Assembly (NCBI GenBank): GCA_945952465.1
Contig: CAMFIB010000001.1
Coordinates: 124,001 to 188,000 of the forward strand
DNA length: 64,000 bases
Direction: 5' to 3'
From: an uncultured Pseudomonadota bacterium
Lineage (GTDB): Bacteria > Pseudomonadota > Gammaproteobacteria > Burkholderiales > Burkholderiaceae_C
Made by a program: the position numbers and the translations under genes. Of the stretch, positions 8,171-15,507 are shown piece by piece. The notes under the pieces are model-generated. The model saw only the letters and a program-made list of their open reading frames with translations. It was not told the origin of the DNA and searched no databases. Position 1 is the first letter of the stretch; every line of letters starts with the position of its first letter.

Positions 8171-10444
8171 TCAGAAATCCACGGCCAGCGAGACGCGCAG
8201 GTTGCGGCCTGGCTGGGTGTAGGCGTCGGTGACGGCGGACGTGGACGCCACGCCGATGACGTCGGACCAGTTCCAGTATTTCCGGTCGGTCAGGTTGTAG
8301 ATGCCGGCCGTGAGGCGCATGTCCTTGCGAAAGCGCCACTGGCCGCTCAGGTCCAGTGTGGTGGCCGACGGCGTGGCGAACTGGGTGGCCGGCGCCGAGA
8401 CGGCGCTGGCGCTGTCGATGTCCGCCGCCTTCTTGGCTGCGCGGTGGGTGGCGTCCAGGCGGGCGCTCCAGGTCGGGGTGGCGTACTTGATGCCGATGTT
8501 CAGGCGCTGCGGCTGGATCGAGTTGACGGGCTTGCCGGTGTTGACGTCGGTGCCTTCGGTGCGGCCGAAGGCGAAGGGCGTGCTGAAGCCGCCGCCGGGC
8601 TCGCGGCCCCAGGCCCAGTCGCCCTTGATCTCGAAGCCGCTGATGCGCACGTTGCCGATGTTCACGGTCTGGAAGATCGTGGGGTTGCCCGGCACGCCGG
8701 CACCGCCCACCTGGCGGTTCTCTTCGATGAAGTCCTTGAAGCGCCCGGTGAAGGCGGCCACGTCCAGCGTGAGGCTTTCCAGGCGGCCGCGCGCGCCGAT
8801 CTCGAAGTTGCGGCTCTTCTCGGGCTTGAGGTTGGGGTTGGGCACGGTCTTGTAGAACGCGGTGATGTTCTCGAAGAAGCCATTGACCTGGTTGGCGTTG
8901 GGCGCCTTGAAGCCGCCGGCATAGTTGCCGTACACGCTCCACTGCGGGCTGGCGCGTAGGAGCACACCCACCTTAGGCGATGCGGCCGAGCCGGAGAGCG
9001 AGGCGGCCGGCGTGGTGGCCGGTGGCGAGAAGCCGGCCTGCGAGGCGTCGAGGCTGTAGTGGTCGAGCCGCAGGCCGGGCGTGATGCTCCAGGGCCCGCC
9101 GACGATTTCGTCCTGCAGGTACAGCGCGGCGCTGCGTTCCCGCGTGTCGGGGAAGCGCTTGAGCGGGAAGGTCTCGCCCGCCGCCGGCGTGACGCCGGTC
9201 TGCAGGTTGGTGATCCTCGACGACACTAGGTCCACGCCGTAGATGACCTTCTGCGCCCAGCCGTTGGCCATGCGCAGGGTCTTGCCGGCCTGCAGGTTGG
9301 CCTGCACGGTGCGCTCCTTGTAGCTGGTGTCGCGCACCCGGTCGGCCGAGGTGTTGCGGTCTTCGAACGTGTACTCGCGCGAGTCGGCCGACTGCCAGCT
9401 CAAGGCGGCGATCAGGTCGTCGGCCAGCGCGCTGTCCAGGCGCCAGTGGCCGTTCCAGGTGAGGCGGTCGCGCTGCATGTCGGTGAAGGAATTGGCCGCG
9501 AGCGTCGACGTGGCGGCCAGCGGCGGCTTGGCGATGGCCGACAACAGGTTGTAGTCGGCGTGCTTGTCCACGTGTTCCACGGTGAAGGTGTGCTTCTGTC
9601 CGCCGCCTGGCGTGAACACCAGCTTGCCCAGCAGGGCCTTGCCCCGGTCTTTCTCGGGATTGGGTGTGGTGCGGTCGACGTTGGCCGAATCGTTGGTGCC
9701 CATGTTCTCCAGCCCGCTGGATCGGCTGGCATTCACGCCCAGCAGCCATTGCAGGCTGTCGTTGACCCGGCCGGCCAGGGTCGCGCCGGCGTGCGTGCCG
9801 TGGTCGTCGCCGTCGTAGCCGATCGAGGCCGTGCCGCCAAACGACTTTTGCGGCGTGAGGAAATTGGACGGGTCGGCGGTGATGAAGTTGACGAGGCCGC
9901 CCATGCCGTCGGAGCCATACAGCGCCGAAGTGGCACCGCGCACGATCTCGATGCGCTGGATGAGGCCGATGTCCACGTAGTCGCGGCCGAAGGCGTTGGC
10001 GCTGAACACGTAGCTGCGCGGCTGGCGGATGCCGTCCACCAGCATCAGCACGCGGTTGCCGTCCAGGCCGCGGATGTTGAAACCGGCGTTCTGGTCGCGG
10101 CCAAAGGCCGGCTGGCCAGCCAGCGTGAAGCGGGCCGGCGCGCGCTTGACGTCCACGTTGGGCAGGTCGCGCGCCACGTCGCGGATGTCGCGAATCTGCC
10201 GTTCCTCGATGTCCTGCCGGTTGATGACGTCGATGCTGACGGGCAACTCGTCCGGGTCCTGCTCATTGCGGGAGCCGCTGATCACGGTTTCTTTGAGGTA
10301 GCCGGCGGTGGCGGCGGCCACCGGGGCGGCGCTCTGCGCCTGGGCGCCCAGCGGGCCCAGGGCCAGTGCCACCAGCCACGGCAGCTTGCGCGGTGAAAAG
10401 GGAAGGGTGCTGCGGCGAATGCCACGGGCGCTGGGGTGAGCCAC
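8171..10444 (-). CDS. hmuR: TonB-dependent heme/hemoglobin outer-membrane receptor
   Basis: This is the outer-membrane receptor for heme or hemoproteins, powered by TonB-ExbBD. The plug domain has the DELPVSIDVINRQDIEER segment resembling a TonB box/plug start and the VDGIRQPRSY signature. The barrel carries the paired heme-receptor motifs FKAPN and NPNLKPE, and it ends in a C-terminal phenylalanine (LAVDF) as expected for BamA recognition. The GTG at 10444 is preferred because AAAGG lies 7 bases upstream and it gives a normal signal peptide (about 757 residues in total). An ATG at 10513 is in frame but lacks a ribosome binding site. A Fur box lies upstream. Confidence 0.93.
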   Translation of the reverse strand: MAHPSARGIRRSTLPFSPRKLPWLVALALGPLGAQAQSAAPVAAATAGYLKETVISGSRNEQDPDELPVSIDVINRQDIEERQIRDIRDVARDLPNVDVKRAPARFTLAGQPAFGRDQNAGFNIRGLDGNRVLMLVDGIRQPRSYVFSANAFGRDYVDIGLIQRIEIVRGATSALYGSDGMGGLVNFITADPSNFLTPQKSFGGTASIGYDGDDHGTHAGATLAGRVNDSLQWLLGVNASRSSGLENMGTNDSANVDRTTPNPEKDRGKALLGKLVFTPGGGQKHTFTVEHVDKHADYNLLSAIAKPPLAATSTLAANSFTDMQRDRLTWNGHWRLDSALADDLIAALSWQSADSREYTFEDRNTSADRVRDTSYKERTVQANLQAGKTLRMANGWAQKVIYGVDLVSSRITNLQTGVTPAAGETFPLKRFPDTRERSAALYLQDEIVGGPWSITPGLRLDHYSLDASQAGFSPPATTPAASLSGSAASPKVGVLLRASPQWSVYGNYAGGFKAPNANQVNGFFENITAFYKTVPNPNLKPEKSRNFEIGARGRLESLTLDVAAFTGRFKDFIEENRQVGGAGVPGNPTIFQTVNIGNVRISGFEIKGDWAWGREPGGGFSTPFAFGRTEGTDVNTGKPVNSIQPQRLNIGIKYATPTWSARLDATHRAAKKAADIDSASAVSAPATQFATPSATTLDLSGQWRFRKDMRLTAGIYNLTDRKYWNWSDVIGVASTSAVTDAYTQPGRNLRVSLAVDF

Positions 10445-10547
10445 GATGAAGCCTTTGGTCAGTTGATGGAACAACCGCTGGCTGCCGGGTGCCACGACCG
10501 GGCGGCGTGGCATCCCAGGCGATGTGGCTAGCTGGAAATTGCCCGCA

Positions 10548-10569
10548 AGTATATGAGAATAATTCTCAT
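10548..10569 (-). promoter_or_regulatory. Fur box and -10 element of the heme operon
   Basis: ATGAGAATAATTCTCAT (10553-10569) is a perfect 17-bp palindrome matching the core of the Fur consensus. On the minus strand a TATACT -10-like box (10553-10548) abuts it, so Fur bound with iron should block the promoter. The operon is thus expected to be on only under iron limitation. Confidence 0.9.
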
Positions 10570-10637
10570 TAAATGTTTTGAGGCGGCTGCTTTGGCTGGC
10601 GCGCCGCCTGTGCAGGGGCGGTTAGACTGGGCCGGCC

Positions 10638-10814
10638 ATGCTGCTCTTCCGCTGGATCATCTTCTTCCTGCTGCTCTCCGCCGGCGTGTGTTTTGCCGTG
10701 TTCGCGCTGACTGGCCAGCCCAGCTACAAGCGCTGGGGGCTGATGCTGGTGAAGTGGACGGTCATCGCCGGCCTCGGTTTCTTCACGGTGCTCATCCTGG
10801 AGCGGGTGTTGTGA
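10638..10814 (+). CDS. Small two-helix membrane protein
   Basis: A 58-residue open reading frame encodes two hydrophobic segments (about residues 6-24 and 36-54) separated by a short polar stretch with SYKRWG. It begins MLLFRW and ends LILERVL. No ribosome binding site is clear; a TAGACT box lies 9 bases upstream. It lies between the Fur box and ruvC (convergent). Hydrophobicity pattern, ideal spacing and third-position GC fit a real gene. I do not recognise a function; a small conserved hypothetical inner-membrane protein is the most I can say. Confidence 0.7.
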   Translation: MLLFRWIIFFLLLSAGVCFAVFALTGQPSYKRWGLMLVKWTVIAGLGFFTVLILERVL

Positions 10815-10830
10815 GCACCGCGGCGCTGCT

Positions 10831-11379
10831 TCAGTAGCTGCGCCCGGCCTTGTACATGGCGCTGGCCTTGCGGTTCAGCGTGGCCGCGCCGGCCAGCCGC
10901 GACAGGGCCTGATGCGCGTGCGCGTGGGTGATGGCCAGGCCCAGCGCGTCGGCGGCGTCGCTGCCGGGCAGGCCGGGCAGGGCGAGCAAGCGCATCACCA
11001 TCTGCTGCACCTCGGCCTTGCCCGCCTTGCCGTGGCCGGCCACGGCCTTCTTCATCTGCAACGCGGTGTATTCCGACACCGGCAGCTCGCCGGACACCAG
11101 CGCGGCTATGCACGCGCCACGCGCCTGGCCCAGCAGCAGCGTGGCCTGCGGGTTGACGTTGACGAACACGATCTCGACCGACGCGAGCTGAGGCGAATAG
11201 CGCGCGCTGACCTCGCGCACGCCGTCGTACAGCACCTTGAGCCGGCCGGGCAGGTCGCCGCGCGCGAGCTTGTGGGTGCCGATGGTGCCGCTCGCCACGT
11301 AGCGCAGCGAGTGGCCGTCCACATCGACCACGCCGAAGCCGGTGGTCTGCAGGCCAGGGTCGATGCCGAGGATTCGCAT
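10831..11379 (-). CDS. ruvC: Holliday junction resolvase RuvC
   Basis: RuvC is the endonuclease that resolves Holliday junctions with RuvAB. The protein has 182 residues. The first catalytic aspartate is in [16 protein letters not shown] (D7); the central acid is in [11 protein letters not shown] (E near 70), and the C-terminal acidic pair is in [15 protein letters not shown]. The ATG at 11379 is chosen over an in-frame TTG at 11388 by family alignment. The C-terminus is slightly extended (AGRSY). A dispersed repeat begins at its start codon. The neighbouring cdsA-like gene lies upstream on the same strand. Confidence 0.97.
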   Translation of the reverse strand: MRILGIDPGLQTTGFGVVDVDGHSLRYVASGTIGTHKLARGDLPGRLKVLYDGVREVSARYSPQLASVEIVFVNVNPQATLLLGQARGACIAALVSGELPVSEYTALQMKKAVAGHGKAGKAEVQQMVMRLLALPGLPGSDAADALGLAITHAHAHQALSRLAGAATLNRKASAMYKAGRSY

Positions 11380-11436
11380 GCTATTCAATCAGGAGCAAAC
11401 TATCGAGCATTGGCGCTGACTAGAGGCCAAAATACC
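11378..11436 (+). repeat. Dispersed repeat family 1, copy A
   Basis: This roughly 59-bp segment contains GCTATTCAATCAGGAGCAAAC and ATTGGCGCTGACTAGAGGCC. It matches the reverse complement of copy B (19443-19503) over both blocks. It fills the gap between ruvC and the cdsA-like gene and supplies the latter's TAG stop codon and its last codons. Confidence 0.75.
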
Positions 11437-12409
11437 ATCGAACGGAGTGAAAAAACACCGGCGCGGCGAAACACAGGCCGTCCACCCGGTCCAGGAGGCC
11501 GCTGGCGCCCGTGGTGCCCGCGCCCTGCGAGCCCCAGTTGGTCACGCCGCGGTCGCGCTTCAGCGCCTTCATCACCAAGTGGCCGAACGAGGCCGCCGCG
11601 CAGGCGATCAAGGACATGCCCAGCGCCTGCCCGTATTTGAACGGAGTGATGCCCGACAGCAGCACGCCCGCCGTTGCGCCTGCGAACACGCCGATGCCCC
11701 AGCTCGGCCAGTTGAAGCTGGCGCTGACGTTGGGCGCGTGCGGTGCGCGCTGCAGCCGCCGGCTGGCCATGTGCTGCACCAGCATGCACGTTTGCACCAC
11801 GAACACGAAATAGAACACCAGGAAGGCGCCCTTGCCCGTGTAGTTGCGAAAGCCCAGCAGCAGCAGCGCCGGCACATGGCTCATGCCGTACACGCAGACC
11901 GTGATGCCCCATTGCAGCTTGGCGTTGCGCTCCAGAAAGCGCTGCGGGTCGTCGGCCAGCGCGCTCACCACCGGAATCGCCAGGAACACGTACACCGGAA
12001 TGAACACGGTGAAGAGGTCGAAGTGCCGCGTCATCACCAGCGCGTACTGCACCGGCAGCACCACGAAGAAGGCCAGCACCAGGCTGCGGTGGTCGCCGCG
12101 CCGCGTGGGCGACAGCGTGATGAACTCGCGCAGCGCGAAGAACGACACGCAGGCGAACAGCACCGTGGCCACGCCGTCGCCCGCCGCCCACGCCAGCCAG
12201 AAGATGACGACCATGAACCACGAGGTCTTCAGCACTCGGTTGAAATCGCGCAGCGCCGCCTGGCGGGCCTCGGCGGCCGGGTCGTCGCCCCGGTCCCTCA
12301 ATGACCACAGCAGCGCGCCGCCGCTGGCCAGCAGCAGCATGCCGAAGACGATGACGAAGAGCAGCGCGACCTGTTCGTTCGCCGAGAGGCTGCGCAGGAA
12401 CTGGTTCAT
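11420..12409 (-). CDS. CdsA-family phosphatidate cytidylyltransferase
   Basis: The protein has 329 residues and about eight transmembrane segments, and resembles CdsA-type enzymes that make CDP-diacylglycerol from phosphatidate and CTP. The family's C-terminal signature is recognisable as KRDRGVTNWG near residue 290 followed by GLLDRVDGLCFAAPVFF, equivalent to the S-x8-K-R-x4-K-D-x5-GHGGxxDRxD motif but with variant residues. It is a 3-base neighbour of an upstream acyltransferase, as in other proteobacteria where the pair is paralogous to the plsC/cdsA pathway. Its stop and last residues (WYFGL) lie in a dispersed repeat, so the natural C-terminus may have been altered. Confidence 0.88.
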   Translation of the reverse strand: MNQFLRSLSANEQVALLFVIVFGMLLLASGGALLWSLRDRGDDPAAEARQAALRDFNRVLKTSWFMVVIFWLAWAAGDGVATVLFACVSFFALREFITLSPTRRGDHRSLVLAFFVVLPVQYALVMTRHFDLFTVFIPVYVFLAIPVVSALADDPQRFLERNAKLQWGITVCVYGMSHVPALLLLGFRNYTGKGAFLVFYFVFVVQTCMLVQHMASRRLQRAPHAPNVSASFNWPSWGIGVFAGATAGVLLSGITPFKYGQALGMSLIACAAASFGHLVMKALKRDRGVTNWGSQGAGTTGASGLLDRVDGLCFAAPVFFHSVRWYFGL

Positions 12410-12412
12410 CCG

Positions 12413-13024
12413 TCAGACCTCGCGCAGCGCCATCACCGCCAGCCGGGCGCGGTCGAGAAAGGCGCGGCGCTCCTCGCCGTCTTCCACCTTGATCGGCGCG
12501 CCAAAAGTCACCGAACACAGGATGGGCACCGGCACCACCTCGCCCTTGGGCATCACCCGCTGCACGTTGTTGATCCAGGCCGGCACCAGCACCACGTCCG
12601 GGAACTTCATTGCCAGGTTGTACAGGCCGGCCTTGAAGGCCTGCGGTTCCTCAGCGTTGCCGCGCGTGCCTTCCGGGAACAGGATGACCGAGTCGCCGTT
12701 GGTCAGCGCTTCAACCAGAGGCTCCAGCGGGTCCTGGTCGGAGGTCTTGTTGCGGTCGACGTAGATGGCGTTGAACACCGCCGTGGTGATCCACTGCTTG
12801 AACGGCGTCTGCGTCCAGTAGTCCTTCGCCGCGATCGGCCGCGTGATGCCGCGCAATTCCTCCGGCAGCGCCGCCCAGATCATCACCAGGTCGGCGTGGC
12901 TCTGGTGGTTGGCAAAGTAGATGCGCTGCTCCGCCTTGGGCGGGCAGCCGTACCAGCGGGCCTGCGCGCCGGTCAACACCCGCACCAGGCCCAGCAGGAA
13001 CAGGCTCATCAGTTTGGCCAGCAT
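12413..13024 (-). CDS. PlsC-like 1-acylglycerol-3-phosphate acyltransferase
   Basis: A 203-residue lysophospholipid acyltransferase-family protein. The catalytic NHQSHAD block (Hx4D) lies near residues 34-40 and the glycerophosphate-binding FPEGTRG motif near 117-123. The single N-terminal hydrophobic segment (LMSLFLLGLVRVLTG) likely anchors it to the inner membrane. It is followed by the CdsA-like gene after 3 bases, suggesting they act in sequence on phosphatidate. A second PlsC homologue is found at 60445-61194. Confidence 0.88.
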   Translation of the reverse strand: MLAKLMSLFLLGLVRVLTGAQARWYGCPPKAEQRIYFANHQSHADLVMIWAALPEELRGITRPIAAKDYWTQTPFKQWITTAVFNAIYVDRNKTSDQDPLEPLVEALTNGDSVILFPEGTRGNAEEPQAFKAGLYNLAMKFPDVVLVPAWINNVQRVMPKGEVVPVPILCSVTFGAPIKVEDGEERRAFLDRARLAVMALREV

Positions 13025-13031
13025 GCAGTCG

Positions 13032-13037
13032 ATGATA
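13032..13037 (-). promoter_or_regulatory. -10 box before the acyltransferase
   Basis: On the minus strand TATCAT ends 7 bases before the ATG at 13024. No Shine-Dalgarno sequence is seen in the gap, so the mRNA may be leaderless or nearly so. Confidence 0.45.
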
Positions 13038-13060
13038 CGTGCCCGCCATGACCTTTCGCC

Positions 13061-13783
13061 TCAGGGCAACACCGCGTTCCCCATCCGCGCCACGATGACC
13101 GACGCGCGGCCCGAGAGGTAGGCGGAATTCGGCAGGCGCTCGAAGAACTTGGGGCGCGGCAGCATCACCGCCAGCCGGGCCGACTCGAACGCGCTCAGGC
13201 GGGCGGCGGGTTTGCGGAAGTAGTGCTGGGCGGCGGCTTCGGCGCCGAACACGCCTTCGCCCCATTCCACGTTGTTCAGGTAGATCTCGAGGATGCGCTG
13301 CTTGCTCAGAAACGCCTCCAGCAGCAGCGTCAGCACAAACTCCTGGCCCTTGCGCAGCAGCGTGCGTTCGCCCGAGAGCAGCAGGTTCTTGGCCAGTTGC
13401 TGCGTGATGGTGGAGCCGCCGACCAGCTTGATCGGCTTGCCGGTGGCGGCGCGCTGGCGGGCGGCGCGTTCCTCGGTCTTGGCGTTCTTGGCCCAGGCCT
13501 TTTCCAGCGCGTCCCACTGCACGCCGTCGTGGTTGGCGAAGGCGTCGTCTTCGGAGACGATGACGGCGCGCTTCAGGCTGTCGGCGATCTGGTTGTAGGG
13601 CACCCACTGCTGGCGCCAGCGCAGCGTGTCTTTCTCGCTGGCGATGCGCCACGCCTCCGAGCGCTGGAACGCGGTGGACTGCGGGTCGACCACCGCCATC
13701 ATCGCGATGCGGCCAACGAAAAAGAGCTGCAGCGCGATCGACGCGACGACGCCCCAGCCGATCCAGTGCAGCAGCGTGCGCAT
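13061..13783 (-). CDS. mtgA: Monofunctional biosynthetic peptidoglycan transglycosylase
   Basis: MtgA polymerises lipid II into glycan strands at the inner membrane (family GT51). The protein has 240 residues. A transmembrane helix is at residues 7-30. The catalytic block VIVSEDDAFANHDGVQW is near 74-90 with the essential glutamate in SEDDAF; GGSTITQQLAKNL follows near 121-133, and RKGQEFVLTLLLE near 144. It starts 10 bases after aroE, in the order aroE-mtgA frequently seen in betaproteobacteria. Confidence 0.96.
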   Translation of the reverse strand: MRTLLHWIGWGVVASIALQLFFVGRIAMMAVVDPQSTAFQRSEAWRIASEKDTLRWRQQWVPYNQIADSLKRAVIVSEDDAFANHDGVQWDALEKAWAKNAKTEERAARQRAATGKPIKLVGGSTITQQLAKNLLLSGERTLLRKGQEFVLTLLLEAFLSKQRILEIYLNNVEWGEGVFGAEAAAQHYFRKPAARLSAFESARLAVMLPRPKFFERLPNSAYLSGRASVIVARMGNAVLP

Positions 13784-13793
13784 GGCGTCGGCC

Positions 13794-14633
13794 TCAGCGG
13801 GCGGCCCGCAGTTCGGCCAGCACCTGGGCGGCGGGTGGCCGCACGCCGCGCCAGACGAAGAAGGCCTCGGCCGCCTGCTCGACCAGCATGCCCAGGCCGT
13901 CGCGCGGCCTGGCGCCGTTGGCGGCTGCCCAATCGAGGAAGGGCGCGGCGGCGGGGCCGTACATCATGTCGTAGGCCAGCGCGCCCTTGCGCAGCACGTG
14001 GGCTGGCACGGGAACCGAGGCGCCACTCAGGCTGGAGGCGCTGGCGTTGACCACCACGTCGAACCCGCCGTGGATGTCGTTCAGCCCGCAGGCGCCCAGC
14101 GCGACCTCGTGGCGCCGCGCCAGGGCCTCGTGTCGCGCCACCAGGGCCTGTGCCTTGCCGATGCTGCGGTTGGCCACCAGCAGTTGCCGCGGCCGTTGGC
14201 CGAGCAGCGGGCCGAGCACGCCGGCCGCCGCGCCGCCGGCGCCCACCAGCAGCACGTCGTGGCCGGCGATGCGCACGCCCGCGCCCTGCACGATGTCGTT
14301 GACCAGACCGACGCCGTCGGTGTTGTCGGCGCGCACCACCGGCTGGCCGGCGGCGTTGATGCCGAACGAGAGTGTGTTGCAGGCCTGCGCCAGCGCGGCC
14401 CGCTCGGTGTGCGCCGTGGCCAGCGCGAACGCGTCGAACTTGAAGGGCACGGTGACGTTGCAGCCCAGTCCGCCCTCGGCCACGAAGGCGCGCACGCCGT
14501 TTGCAAAACCGTCGAGCGGCAGCAGCCGGCGTTCGTAGCGCAGCGCCTGGCCGGTGAGTTCGGCGAAACGCGCGTGGATGGCCGGCGAGCGGCTGTGTTC
14601 GACCGGGTTGCCGATCACGCAGTACAGGTCCAT
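13794..14633 (-). CDS. aroE: Shikimate dehydrogenase
   Basis: AroE reduces 3-dehydroshikimate to shikimate with NADPH. The protein has 279 residues. The substrate-binding GNPVEHSRSPAIH is near residues 8-20, NVTVPFK with the catalytic lysine near 61-67, and RADNTDG with the catalytic aspartate near 99-105. The nucleotide-binding loop VGAGGAAAGV is near 128-137. It sits between the TonB-like gene (1-base gap) and mtgA. Confidence 0.96.
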   Translation of the reverse strand: MDLYCVIGNPVEHSRSPAIHARFAELTGQALRYERRLLPLDGFANGVRAFVAEGGLGCNVTVPFKFDAFALATAHTERAALAQACNTLSFGINAAGQPVVRADNTDGVGLVNDIVQGAGVRIAGHDVLLVGAGGAAAGVLGPLLGQRPRQLLVANRSIGKAQALVARHEALARRHEVALGACGLNDIHGGFDVVVNASASSLSGASVPVPAHVLRKGALAYDMMYGPAAAPFLDWAAANGARPRDGLGMLVEQAAEAFFVWRGVRPPAAQVLAELRAAR

Positions 14634-14634
14634 G

Positions 14635-15507
14635 TCAGGGGGCGGCGTTGAGCCGCGTTTCCAGGGTGGCGTCGCGGGTGAAACGGAAGCGCGAGACGAC
14701 GACGATCTGGTCGGCCTTGCGGCGCATCGCTTCGCTGAACGGGCCGAAGGGGCCGGCGCCGCGCACGATGAGCTGGGCCGCGCGGTTCAGTGCGCGGCTG
14801 GGCGACGGCTCGATGACGTCGGTGTCGAGCACCCGCCCGTCGGCGCCGACGGTGATGGTCATGGTCAGTTCGCCGTACAGCTTCTGGCCGCCGTCCGACG
14901 GGAATTGTTCGGTGCCGCGGTCTTCGATGCGGCGGCGCAGCGCGTCGTAGTACAGCGCATAGACCGCCTCGCGGGTGGCGGGGCTCAGGTAGCGCTTGCG
15001 CGGCCGCGCATTTTCTTCCTGGATGCGGCGCTCGATTTCAGCCAGCAGATCGACGAACTGGCGGCGCCGCTCCTCGCGCGCGGCGGCCTGCGGGTCGGCG
15101 GGATCAACGCGCGGGTCGGGCGGCGGCAGGGTGGCGAGTTCGGCGCGCAGCTCGGCCAGCATCTGGTTCTGCTGCAGCAGCATGGCCTCGACCTGGCGCT
15201 GCTGGTCGTCCATGTCGTTGCCGACCGAGGTCAGCGCCGACGGCGGCAGCGGCGAGGTGGCGCGGCCGGTGTCGGCATCACCGCCGCCGGCCAGCGCGGC
15301 CTGCGCAATGGCCTGCGCCTGCTCGGGCGGGCGCTCGTTGGAGCGGGCGTTGACGAGGACGACTTCGAGCGGGGTGTCCTGGAAGATGCGGTCGAAGCGG
15401 GCGGGGTCGACGAAGCGCACGGTCAGCAGCGCCGCATGCACCGCGACCGACGCGCCCAGCGCCAGTTGCAGCGTGCTCAGCGAACGAAGCCAGGACCAGG
15501 GGTTCAC
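14635..15507 (-). CDS. TonB-family C-terminal domain protein
   Basis: A 290-residue protein with one N-terminal transmembrane helix (about residues 12-30), a charged coiled-coil middle (about 99-160, with QQRQVEAMLLQQNQMLAEL) and a C-terminal TonB-like fold (YGELTMTITVGADGRVLDTDV near 215). It lacks the long proline-rich spacer of classical TonB, and no exbB/exbD is nearby, so a role in energising the heme receptor is not shown. It overlaps the RNase gene by 4 bases (ATGA) and precedes aroE. Confidence 0.82.
   Translation of the reverse strand: MNPWSWLRSLSTLQLALGASVAVHAALLTVRFVDPARFDRIFQDTPLEVVLVNARSNERPPEQAQAIAQAALAGGGDADTGRATSPLPPSALTSVGNDMDDQQRQVEAMLLQQNQMLAELRAELATLPPPDPRVDPADPQAAAREERRRQFVDLLAEIERRIQEENARPRKRYLSPATREAVYALYYDALRRRIEDRGTEQFPSDGGQKLYGELTMTITVGADGRVLDTDVIEPSPSRALNRAAQLIVRGAGPFGPFSEAMRRKADQIVVVSRFRFTRDATLETRLNAAP

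Noticed and set aside
10553-10569. Fur box as a regulator of the small 10638 gene
   Set aside because: It overlaps the -10 element of the divergent heme operon; the small gene has its own -10-like box further down. A double role cannot be excluded.
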